Assembly (NCBI GenBank): GCA_963555705.1
Contig: OY743187.1
Span: forward strand, 13,096,133-13,160,132
Length of the DNA stretch: 64,000 nt
Direction of reading: 5' to 3'
DNA from: Ligustrum vulgare
Taxonomy: Eukaryota > Streptophyta > Magnoliopsida > Lamiales > Oleaceae
The notes under the pieces were generated by a model. The model ran no database searches, was not told the origin of the DNA, and saw nothing but the letters and a program-made list of their open reading frames with translations. Position 1 is the first letter of the stretch; each line of letters starts with the position of its first letter. Of this stretch, positions 33,462 through 43,649 are shown in pieces. A program made the position numbers and the translations under genes.

Positions 33462-33878
33462 ATGGCAACTGTGACAGTGAAATCTTTAACCCTAGTTTTA
33501 TTTCTTCTTCTTGCGAGCTCGGCTATTATATCCGAGTGTCGGGTTGCGAGGAAGGACCTGGGAGTGGACCTTGGTGGGGTTGGGGTTGGACTTGGAGCCG
33601 GTGCAGGCGTTGGCATTGGTTTGGGCGGAGGTGGTGGTGGTTCTGGTTCTGGTGCTGTTGCGGGTTCGGGATGATCAGGGTCCGGCTCTGGTTCCAGTTC
33701 TAGCTCATCTTCGGCTTCTTCATCTTCATCTTCATCTTCGTCCAGGTCTGGGTCTGAGTCTGGCTCTGAAGCCGGGTCCTACGCTGGTTCTAGAGCTGGG
33801 TCTGGGTCAGGAGCAGGTTCTGAAGCGGGGTCCCATGCCGGTTCTAGTGCAAGGTCCGGGTCAGGTGGTGGCCATTAA
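33462..33878 (+). pseudogene. Secreted glycine/serine-rich cell-wall-type protein with an in-frame TGA
   Basis: The frame starts MATVTVKSLTLVLFLLLASS, a clear signal peptide (about residues 1-26), followed by ECRVARKDLGVDL and then a Gly-rich tract (GVGVGLGAGAGVGIGLGGGG) to residue 70. A TGA at 33672-33674 interrupts it. The same frame continues with SGSGSG, a Ser run and repeated GSEAGS/GSYAGS/GSRAGS motifs to TAA at 33876-33878. This layout is that of plant putative glycine-rich cell wall structural proteins, which act in the extracellular matrix. A plausible TATA box and a poly(A) signal AATAAA (33963-33968) are present. Either the gene is truncated to 70 residues, this allele is null, or the TGA is a sequencing error. 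Repeat-driven frame calls are possible, but the signal peptide supports this frame. Confidence 0.7.
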
Positions 33879-33879
33879 T

Positions 33880-34290
33880 TGAGTGACAAAATGGCGATTA
33901 AACTGAAAAAATGCTTCCCTAATTAAATTATTATATACTTATTATTATCTTCTATCTACCTAAATAAAATGTGTTGATATGCACGTGCTCCGTTTGTATT
34001 TCTAGTTGACCCATTGAACTATCCATAATAAGATTACTTGCTTTACAAGTTTTTTTTCTTTCTAATTTTCTGTTAACTAGGATATATGCAACACACGCGG
34101 TTGCATGAAATTATATTGATATTTTAATATTTCCTATTCAAGTATATATGTGTGTCTTTGAAATTGAATGAAAATTTTCCAAAATTTTCTACACATTTCA
34201 CCTAAAAAGGTACAAAATATTGAGTCAAACAATCTTAATATCGAACTCAATCTACCGTAAATATTATTCAAGTTTCTATTAAGTATGCAA
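33880..34290. other. Downstream region of the glycine-rich protein gene
   Basis: 3' untranslated region with AATAAA at 33963-33968, then A+T-rich spacer without features. Confidence 0.5.
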
Positions 34291-34297
34291 TATCTTA

Positions 34298-34482
34298 ACC
34301 CTCGTTTGGCTCCCATTTTTTCAAAATCAAATTTATTCAATACTCAATCTTAATCATCTATCTCAGTCGAGCATACCATTTTTTACTTTTCAAACATTTT
34401 TAACGACACATTTTCCCAAAAATATTATTCAAAACCACATTACTTACAAATTTTTTCCATAAAATGGGGCTCAAACAAGGGC
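34298..34482. mobile_element. Tourist-like MITE
   Basis: Left end ACCCTCGTTTGGCTCCCAT and right end (reverse complement GCCCTTGTTTGAGCCCCAT) form inverted repeats of over 20 bp. TTA flanks both ends (34295-34297, 34483-34485). The 185-bp size, TSD and CTTGTTTGG-type terminus fit Tourist/PIF-Harbinger elements. Confidence 0.65.
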
Positions 34483-34485
34483 TTA

Positions 34486-35051
34486 ATCAGTAATACCATT
34501 ATGTTTCTTTTTTTCATTATCGATTGCTGCTTTTTCAATTTTTGTATCTCCTAAAATGTATTATTAAGTAGCATTATCTGAAAAAACAGGAGTCAAAAGG
34601 ATTTCAATCCATTGCTACTATATAAAAAATTATGATAAACATTTAACAATTTATTCATATTTTAGAATCAAGATGAAAGCAATCAATTAGAATATAGCAC
34701 ACAAAGAATGTCGATAATGCATGTAAATTTAGAACTCAAAACAACATTTGATACTAAATATTTGAAAAAAAACTGAGATGTTTCTGACCTAGGTTCCAAA
34801 TAAAGATATGATTATTTGAGCCACAAAAGAATTGTATTTAATTAGAATAATGTTTGATACGAAAAATTATTATGAAATCAGTGTTCTTCCAATTTCTGAT
34901 CCAAACAAATTGATTTAAAGTGCAGTGAATCCCAAACCTTTAGATTGATAGAACCACCACAAACCATCATCTCAAGTTTTATTATAACCTAATAAGATTT
35001 GGTCATCGATTTGACTCAAACAAAAGCAATTATAATGTCATGCTATGTTCG
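34486..35051. other. Spacer, no gene seen
   Basis: A+T-rich sequence between two transposons, without recognised features. Confidence 0.5.
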
Positions 35052-35144
35052 CATCACTAGTACAAAATTACATAAAAAAAATAACATATTAGCGTCGTTT
35101 TTTGAAAAAAGCGGTGGCAAAATTGTAAATAAAAATTAATAAAA

Positions 35145-35360
35145 AGCGTCGGTTCTTTAGGAAGAACCGATGCTGGAATGCCGGCCCATTAAGGGCGTCG
35201 GTTCTTTAGTAAGAACCGACGCCTTTTAGTCGTCCATTAAAGGCGTCGGTTCTTACTAAAGAACCGACGCCTATAATATCATTATAGGCGTCGGTTCTTT
35301 ACTAAAGACCGACGCCTTTTAGTTAAAGGCGGCGGTTCTTAAAAGGAACCGCCGCCTTTA
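35145..35360 (+). repeat. CACTA 5' subterminal repeats
   Basis: Alternating GCGTCGGTTCTT and AAGAACCGACGC motifs, pairing into several consecutive hairpins of 12-16 bp. Confidence 0.85.
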
Positions 35361-36714
35361 ATTTAGGCATTTTCCCTCCACCTTAGGTCAAATTCTTCAG
35401 CACTTTGAATATTCCCACAGCACTCCACAGCGCCGCTCACCTCCACAGCCTCAAAGTCTCATTCATCTCCCCCACAGTAGCCAACGTCACCTCCAACCGG
35501 TAGTGCACCTTCGGCGCTGCCATTCTTTTCTCCACTGCGCACCACCCCCATCCCGCTGCCCTCTCTTTTCCTCCGTGAAAAGCAGTGCTCTCTCTTTGTT
35601 TAGAAACCGACCCATCCTTTTCTCTTCCTCTCTTTGCGTGACTGGAAGTGGGCCTTCTTTGTGACCACCACCGTGAGTCTCTCTTGTGACTCTTCGACCG
35701 TGACCCTGTTTGTGGCTCTTGCTGGTCGCGCCTCCTTGTTCCTACCATAGTGCATCCCCTGTTTCAGTGTGTGCTTGCTGTCCCTGGGGTTGAAGAAATG
35801 GAGAATTACGGGAAGAATTTTACCAAAAGTCATCCGAATACTTGTATGGAGTCTATCGACGTTGTGGAATTGGCCGCGGTGGATGGAAGCTCTTGAGTGG
35901 GTCATCTGGGTTTTCTTCCATTTCAGCGAAAATAGAGGTACAATTTAATAAGATTTTTCATTCTTGAATTATTTCTTAAATTGAGGAAGGCCATGTGATT
36001 GTATATGTGCAGTTCAAATGTTGCATAAATATATTCCTTAATTCATTGAATTTCCTTGAATCCATGATTTTAGGACAGTTTCAGTTTCAGTTTCTTAGTG
36101 CAGAATATTGTCCAGAAAGAAACTAAATTCATGCGTGTTTTTGCGCTTGTTCTTCTTCAAAATTTAAAAATGCGTTGTGACTTGTAAGTGTTGATACTTG
36201 GAAGCTAACATTTTGACAGAATACTTTATAATCACAACTGAGATCCAAGCAGCAGAAAAAAACTGCTTGAGATAAATGTTCGCACTGTCAAATTTCATAT
36301 CATAGCAAGAGTGATGACAATAAGGTTTTCCTTTATTTCCCAGGCACATTACTCACAAAGATTTTTTTATATGGACAGAGGATCAATATCAGTACACGCA
36401 TGATTTTTTTAGGCATCTATGACTTCATTTTCATTCTGTATAGCCTGCAATTATCAACTTTAGTACATAATTATCATCCTTAATGAATGTGAGGTATTTA
36501 TAAGTGAATTATTTGAGATGTCTTGTACTTGTTGGATGTTTTGGTGAGTTGAGATAATTATGTTGTGATGATCTGGAGATATGAGCGTATATAGTGAATA
36601 ATTAAAAGGCTAAAAATGTTTTATAAATTGCTACAAATTCTCATATTAGTTTAATATATATCACTTTCATTTGATTATTAATAATAGTTTTAATTTTAAA
36701 TATTCAAATTTCAG

Positions 36715-36971
36715 TGTCCTCAGCAACCTGGAGGAGATGAGTGTGGCTATTATGTTATGAGAAACATGTTCCAGATAGTCACAGTCTATTCTCAACTTAC
36801 TTCTCTACACGAGGTATAATTTATTGAAGATAATTGTTTAATTACGATTTATGTGTAATTAACATAATAATTATTAATTATTCTTAGGCATTTCAAGAGT
36901 TTTACTCAATAGAGGAAATTGATGAGGTTCGAAATTTATGGGCCAAATACTTCGTCGAAGAGTGTATGTAA
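36715..36971 (+). pseudogene. Ulp1/C48 cysteine protease C-terminal fragment (2 exons)
   Basis: Exon 36715-36813 encodes CPQQPGGDECGYYVMRNMF, with the catalytic-cysteine motif DECG and the glutamine/proline/glycine run typical of SUMO (Ulp1, C48) proteases. After a GT/AG intron, exon 36888-36971 continues in frame with FQEFYSIEEIDEVRNLWA and stops. The His and Asp catalytic residues and the N-terminus are not found upstream, so only the last ~60 residues remain. Ulp1-type domains are common passengers in plant CACTA and Mutator-like elements. Confidence 0.75.
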
Positions 36972-37184
36972 ACTTAGCCCATTTTATGTTTAACATGTAC
37001 GAATTTTTTAACAATATTGTGAAAAACATGATTAATTAATTCGAAATTCTGTTTATCTTATTAAGTTTTGTTCTGCATTCCTCGATTATATATATTTGTT
37101 GAAGATAAATTTTTGATGTGCACATGATTCTAGTTTATATAGGTATATGAGGGAAATATAAATAAATGAAAAAAAAAAAAATAC

Positions 37185-37470
37185 TAAAAGGCGTCGGTTG
37201 TAAACTAAAAACCGACGCCTTAAGTTATTAAAAGGCGTCGGTTGTTTCTTTAACAACCGACGCCTTTTATCAACTAAAGGTGTCGGTTGTAAAATAACAA
37301 CCGACGCCTTTAGTTGAGATAAGGCGTCGGTTGTTAAAGTAACAACCGACGCCTTTTAATAACTTAAGGCGTCGGTTTACAACCGACGCCTAAAGTATGC
37401 ACTTTTGGCGTCGTCATTAAAGGCGTCTCCTGTACAACCGACGCCTATTCTGCTTTACAACCGACGCCTT
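37185..37470 (+). repeat. CACTA 3' subterminal repeats
   Basis: Repeated AAGGCGTCGGTTGT and ACAACCGACGCCTT in alternating orientation, spaced about 30-50 bp. Confidence 0.85.
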
Positions 37471-37837
37471 TGACTCGTAATGTACTAGTGCATGTCTCCT
37501 AATTTACGGTCACAGAAAAGTCCGCTCTGGTAAGTTTGCTAGAACCTTTATTTATCGCACTAGAAAATCATCGTGTAGGATGATCATTGGGATTGAATGT
37601 TTCCATTGCTTGGTAAACATTGCCTGTTACTAGACCTAGGAATTACATGTTCAATTCGTGCCATTTATTATGCGTGAATTTGATATATCAAACTGAAGTA
37701 TGATTGGCTGGATTCTATATGATATGTTCCTATATTTTGCTTGTGGTTGTTGCATTTGTCATGTTTGTGCTTTTTTGGGTAAGATAACAACACTTGAATT
37801 TTCTTGATGGCATGTTGATTTATTTTTCTAGAGCATG

Positions 37838-38362
37838 TAGGAATGGCAATGGGGCGGGTTCGGGGCGGGTCAGGGCTGACCCGCCCCGGACCCGAAAATG
37901 CCCCGCCCCGCGACCTGCGAAGTCGCGGGGCGGGGCGGGTCAACCTCCCGCCCCGCTAAGGACCCGTTTTTTTTTTTTTTTTAAATAAATAAATTGATAA
38001 TGCAATTTTACGTGAAAAATTTAGTCGTTGAACTAGTTAGCGTTTTTAAGTTTGAACTTTAAAAATAATATGTATATATTTGAAGAAAAAAATCAATAAA
38101 TAATATAATTGTATAGTTGTTGTATATTCTCATATCCCTAAATTGCACCAATGTTCAATTCTTCTGGACTTCATCAAATTTATTTTAGTTTCTCATTTCA
38201 TTATTTTAAAAAAAAAAAAAAATTATTTTACCGGGTCTCGGGGCGGGGCGGGTCCGCCCCGAAACCCTCCGCGGGGCGGAAAACCCGCCCCGCGGACCCG
38301 ACGGGGCGGGTAATTTTCGGGGCGGGTCATTTCGGGTCCTTCGGGTTTTTTTGCCATCCCTA
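37838..38362. mobile_element. hAT-like miniature element, TAGRGATGGCAA family, copy 2
   Basis: Starts TAGGAATGGCAATGGGGCGG and ends TTGCCATCCCTA. The exact 8-bp AGAGCATG flanks both ends (37830-37837, 38363-38370). GC-rich GGGGCGGGT arms surround an A+T core. Non-coding. Confidence 0.85.
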
Positions 38363-38370
38363 AGAGCATG

Positions 38371-40130
38371 TGATGTCAATGTTTTAAGTTCAGGTTAATG
38401 CGAAATGTAAGGTGCTAATTGCGGCATATTTGGACTTTTTTATGGGAGTTTGTCCTAATTGGGAAAGTGAAAGGTGTTAGAAGATAGATGAGGCGGACAC
38501 TGTCACTGGATCTAGGAAAGATTCGTGCAAGGTTTATTAAGGATAAGTGCTCAATGTTAATGCATGTGGATCTGTGTGATCCTTTCTGCATGTGTTTGAT
38601 TACTTAATTTGATGCATTGCTTTGTGTAACATTTCAATTTATTAGATATATTTACTTTGCATGAATTTGTGTGTAATCAATTTTACTATGGGTAATGTGT
38701 ATATATGCATAGTGGATTGAGTCATTTCTGCATATTTGATTACTTAATCCGATGCATTGTTTTGTGTAACATTTCAACCTGTTTGATATGTGTTACATTG
38801 AAATGAATTTGTGTGTAATCAATTTTACCGAGTGTAATGTGTTGGCATGCATAATGGGTTTGTGATGCATTAGTAGCAAGTGTGAGGATGTCTTTTGGTA
38901 ATGTGTGAAGTAGATGTCTAATGATGCATTGATGAGATGTACAGAGGGTGAGTGTGACATGTGAATCACGAATTGAGATGTGATTAAATGTACTGTAAAT
39001 CTTCAATCTGAAAATCCTGGGCGGGTGAAGTGTTAGAATGGCACTTAGATTACTTCTATTTGGTGGAGACTCATTATCCCCTTAGGTTGAGAGAAGTGAG
39101 GTATTGATAGAGGAGCATCCCATATACTTAGGATCTATTCTTGTTTACCATACAGGAATGTGTAGTGATCAATTTAGTGAGCACAGGTGGTGGTGTATAT
39201 GATATTTGTTCTCGAGGAGGGAAATATACAAAATGGGATAGGATAATTGTGTGAGGTCATTTATGCATTGTGGTGTGTATGTGTTGGATGTTGTATTTGA
39301 TTAACTCTAAGTTAGTCTTATGTTCTTTTGTGAGCATGTTTGAAAAGGTTTTTGTATTATTCTATAGTTATATCGTCATCGCATGTGTTATATGTTCTTA
39401 ATTGATTAATGTGATTATCTGTCTTTTGCTTGAATATTCTTGATCTTAGACCTGAAGAGTAAATGGATCAATTATGGTGTGTTTCGAGTGTTAGACACGA
39501 GGTAAGACCCGTAATTCCAATTTTTATTGGATAACCTTGATTGGGAAAGTATTAACATTGTATTGTTTTTCTTGCAGGTTGATTGGGTATTAAGGTGGAG
39601 ATTTATTGGATTTTTTTATACCCAATAAATCTGGATTATATCGACTCCAAAATGAATAGCTCATATCGATAGGAGCCCACTTGGAAGGCCCAATAAGTGT
39701 TTTTGGGGCACAAACTTTGGACTTGGTTGGATTGATTGTTGGGTCTTGGGCTTGTTGATTTGGGCCATGTTTAGACATAACTCAACTAAGTGTTATATAT
39801 GTTTCCTTTGTCTACAGTTTACCTTGTGTTTTGATTCTCCCCATCTACCAAGGTGTGGTTAGAGTATAGTTGTGGCAATCAAGGTGAGGTCGAGCTTGAG
39901 TTTTAGAGTCATATTTTGAAGAGCTTGCTGAACCCGGATATGTATCGAATGACCAACATAATTTCAACAACGGCCATGACAATACATTTGCACCTTCTAC
40001 TAGAGCTCAAAGTTGTGGTAAAGAAATGGAGCAGATTCGGGACTTCTCTAAAGCATCCATTACAATAAACATGTTTCAAATGCCGATGGTCCCAATAATG
40101 AACTCTTGCAGCTTGCTTTTGATGTTACTA
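38371..40130. other. Spacer with a 140-bp tandem duplication, no confident gene
   Basis: The unit around GATTACTTAAT ... TGCATTG is repeated at about 38599 and 38739. Near 39905-40125 a short open stretch (ELAEPGYVSNDQHNFNNG, then LLQLAFDVTSS in another frame) looks faintly exon-like but is frameshifted and unidentified. Confidence 0.4.
38599..38860 (+). repeat. Tandem duplication, period about 140 bp
   Basis: Two diverged copies sharing GATGCATTG, TTTGTGTAACATTTCAA and GAATTTGTGTGTAATCAATT in the same order. Confidence 0.8.
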
Positions 40131-40962
40131 GTAGTAAGTACGTGCGTTGCACGCCTTATGTATATGATGATTACTGTAATGCGTAATGTTTTTAAGAATT
40201 AATACTATTTTTTTAAAAAATGCAGTTGAGGTAATAGATATTATTAGAAGGAGAATTAAAATTGTTAAAAATGTTATATATGAGTATTTTTTTTTTACGA
40301 TATTATGTATATAATGAGAAAATATTGAATAAATCGAAATGTAGTGTTTTGATTACAAACCACTTTTTTGTACATAATATTTTTGTTAAATTCTCACAAT
40401 TTTTTCTTAATTTTTATTTCTACTTTTACTAAGACTTTTATGGTTTGTATTGAAACTTCACGAGAAAGTATTACATATAGTTGTCCATAAAAGTTAGATC
40501 TTGACGTTGAGTGGGTCGATCCGAGTATTTAAAACCCGGAATCACCATGGAGTAATGGATCGATACCTTTCCCTGTAGCTCTGTAGCTATTGAGAAGGAG
40601 ACCTTGACCCGTAAGAGATAGAGGATGATTTATTCAATAACGTAGTCTGGACTCTTAGAATACGCTTGAGTTGTATGAGATAAAAGTTTCGTATATGGTT
40701 CTAAGAGGGGTATTTTATAAATGGAATCACTTGGGTCCTTATAATTATTGAAACCAAACTCAAACTTGAACCTTCGATTTTGGCTCGGGTTCGATTCTAC
40801 CCATAATATTTTCTTTATTTATACATTTAATAAATATATTCATATAAGTCATTTCGATACGTATACGGTATACCTAACAAGCAATTACTCAACAATATTT
40901 GTGCAAGAAGGAAAATTCAGTTAAGAGACTCAACTACTTGACTCAATAGTGGAGACTATGAT

Positions 40963-41720
40963 GATGATGATGATGATATGAAATTATAATAAAACATTGT
41001 TTAATGTTGATAGTATATTAATAAAACTAAATAAATGAAAGAGTATATCATATGAAATTATATTATAACAATGTAAGTTTTTAAATAAAAATTAATGTAA
41101 TATATTATTTAATGTTATTAAATTGGGATAAGGATTTATTGTGTATATAGATATTTATATGAGGGTAAAATATGCATTCAAAAGATTCTCCTCCATCCAT
41201 CATTTTTAAATATTGTAGAGTAGATGTAGATGTAGATAGATAGATTTGTATAACTAAATAAAGTAATAACATAACAATATTATGACGATGATGATGATGA
41301 TATGAAATTATAATACAACATTGTTTAATGTTGATAGTATATTAATAAAACTAAATAAATGAAAGAGTATATCATATGAAATTATATTATAACAATGAAA
41401 TTTTTTAAATAAAAATTAATGTAATATATTATTTAATGTTATTAAATTGGGGTAAGGATTTATTGGGTATATAGATATTTATATGAGGGTAAAAAAGGCA
41501 TTCAAAAGATTCTCCTCCATCCATCCTTTTTAAATATTATAGATTATAGATATAACAATGAAATTTTTTAAATAAAAATTAATGTAATATATTATTTAAT
41601 GTTATTAAATTGGGGTAAGGATTTATTGGGTATATAGATATTTATATGAGGGTAAAAAAGGCATTCAAAAGATTCTCCTCCATCCATCCTTTTTAAATAT
41701 TGTAGATTGTAGATGTAGAA
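40963..41720 (+). repeat. Tandem repeats, two full units and one partial
   Basis: A unit running from (GAT)n ATATGAAATTATAATA to CATTCAAAAGATTCTCCTCC occurs at about 40963 and 41283, and its second half again at about 41553. GTAGATGTAGATAGA-type simple repeats lie at the junctions. It follows GTACGTGCGTTGCACGC at 40138, so it may be the body of an uncharacterised plant repeat. Confidence 0.75.
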
Positions 41721-41857
41721 GATAGATTGTAGATGTAGATGTAGATTTGTTCACTTCTATCTCACAACTCCTAACTGCTTTTAACATCGATGCATCTGCA
41801 TCAGCCATATACTTCTGCATATCACCATATGTTAATAATAGTCACGTCAAGTCACAT

Positions 41858-42059
41858 TGATGTCAACAGGACCCGCCCCCACGCCTTGCGAATTTTGGGA
41901 CGGGACAGGTTGGGGCGGGCAACCTGCCCCCGTTTAATTATCATTTTTAAATTTTTTTAGCACTGTTTCTTTTTTTCTATATATTTTTTTCCTAATAATA
42001 ATTCAGCCTCGTGACTGACTCAGGTCTTGGTTTTTTTTTTTTTTTTTTTGCCATCTCTA
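41858..42059. mobile_element. hAT-like miniature element, TAGRGATGGCAA family, copy 3 (degraded)
   Basis: The right end TTGCCATCTCTA is clear; the left end TGATGTCAACAGG is degraded. AGTCACAT (41850-41857) and AGTCACAA (42060-42067) are a probable 8-bp duplication with one mismatch. GC-rich GGGGCGGG interior. Confidence 0.55.
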
Positions 42060-42067
42060 AGTCACAA

Positions 42068-42390
42068 TTTGGTTTATCTGACCCATATGTATCTCAATGT
42101 TGTTCCAAATCACATACCCAAACCAAGGGCTTCTACTGTTGATATGTACTGTTGCTTTAGTAGTATTGTGGTTTGTTTCTAGGTATTGGATTTTGAAAAT
42201 TTTGTTGGGTATCTCTCTTTTTTCATTGCTTTTGTCAGCATGTTCGACTTCCCAACATCATGTTGGAATAATTGGTCAATTATTTGTAGTATGAATTGGA
42301 AAAGTCTCCAATTGGTGCAATGGTTAGTCACAACTTTTCAAATATTTACATTCATATTAATTTATTTAGTTAGTATTGTTTGTATTTCAG
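42068..42390. other. Unidentified open stretch
   Basis: Two overlapping hydrophobic frames (42097-42294 and 42186-42467) suggest membrane-protein-like sequence, but neither matches a family I know and both may be chance. Confidence 0.2.
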
Positions 42391-42399
42391 GAAAACCCC

Positions 42400-43640
42400 A
42401 AAGTCGAGTAAACAAAGGAAATGAAGCAAAAACAAGTCATTTGGATGATAAAGCAGCTAAAATGTGAAAACCAAGAGTTGATGAAGTAAATCAAAGGGTC
42501 AATTGGAAGAAAAGTCAAAGAAAGAACCAAATTGCTGAAATTTAAAGAAGAAAATTGTTGCTGCCGGTATAACCGTGCGGCCGCACGGTTGTAAAAGCGT
42601 GCGGTCGCACGGCTTGAAAAAATGGCGACTGAAAGTTGATTTTTCGAAGTTGCGACCGCAAAAATTCCTACAGTTGGGTCGCACGGTAGTCCCAACTGAG
42701 ACGCAGCTGGGCTTTTTGCGAGGAATTCAGCAATTTTTCTCCTCAATTAACCTTGGCTTCGTGGAAATCTATAAATACAGGGCATACACCAGATGAGGGG
42801 TTCCAAACTTGTCAAAGGTGATCCCGAAGGGCTGTTGAACTTTTAAGGAACCAACTGGCGCATGATTGAAGATTCTTCTACAACATGGTGAAAAGGGTGA
42901 TGAACTCCAATTATCATAGTTGTAATTTATCTTTTATCATGTTTTTAGGCTAGAAATCTTGTGTTAGGATTGTGATGAAGTTTTAACTATTTGATTCCAT
43001 ATTTTTACTAATTATTTAATAAATACAGTTTATGGGTTTGATGATATTAAATAAGTGCTTTTATTATCATGCAATTGTTTGGCCAGCTTTTGTGTGATTG
43101 TCTTCATGATTTTCTATGTTCGAAAGAGTAGGATTTCATTAGAAACTATTTAATTGCCACAAAGTCCGATAGGGGATAGAAATATACCCCTATACTTTGT
43201 GTTATCCTATATAGTATTCATTGACCTTTAATACTTTTCTAATTGATTAATTGTTATAGAAATATAGTCAATTGGTATTTAGAGATAGGTTTTTATGCAT
43301 CGCTCGAAAGAGAACTTAAAATATTTTAGGAACATTGATATTCAAAATCACATAAGTTGTCTTTAAATAATTTGGTTAAATACATGGATGATTTGGTTAA
43401 AATGGATTCATAATTCTAATGCGTTTGCTTTTATAAGTTTTAACAAATCAATTTCTCTTATTTTTAGTTTAATCTTAATTTTAATTTTCAAAAACAAAAT
43501 TTTCAAACTCAAACAAATTCCTTATTCCGGTTAAGGTAATAGTCTAAAATACAATTTAAAATAATTTCTGTGAGATCGATACTTGGACTCTCGTCCACTT
43601 TATTACTTGCGTGACCTGTGCACTTGCGAAGCGTATCAGT
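42400..43640 (+). mobile_element. Probable LTR (solo or fragment) of a Ty3/gypsy element
   Basis: Features familiar from plant gypsy LTRs occur in order: CG-rich palindromes (42572-42613), a TATA-like CTATAAATACAGG (about 42770-42782), then a long A+T stretch with AAAGTCCGATAGGGGATAG, and a terminal segment TTACTTGCGTGACCTGTGCA near 43600. Exact termini and target duplication were not established. Confidence 0.45.
42572..42589. repeat. Perfect 18-bp palindrome
   Basis: ACCGTGCGG followed by its exact reverse complement CCGCACGGT. A second, imperfect one (CGTGCGGTCGCACG) follows at 42598-42611. Confidence 0.95.
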
Positions 43641-43649
43641 AGACAACAT

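Larger units (their letters stand above)
35055..37490 (+). mobile_element. CACTA (En/Spm-like) element, non-autonomous, carrying a Ulp1 fragment
   Basis: Ends are CACTAGTACAAAA and, inverted, CACTAGTACATTA. The 3-bp target duplication CAT lies outside both (35052-35054, 37491-37493). Dense subterminal copies of GGCGTCGGTT and its complement occupy about 35145-35360 and 37185-37470, the usual binding array of CACTA transposases. No transposase gene is present in the 2.4 kb. The interior holds the tail of a Ulp1-type protease and about 550 bp of GC-richer, unidentified sequence (35390-35930). Confidence 0.9.

Noticed and set aside
35437..35905. Two minus-strand frames of about 100 residues in the CACTA element
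   Set aside because: Basic, low-complexity translations with no domain. More likely captured non-coding or UTR sequence.
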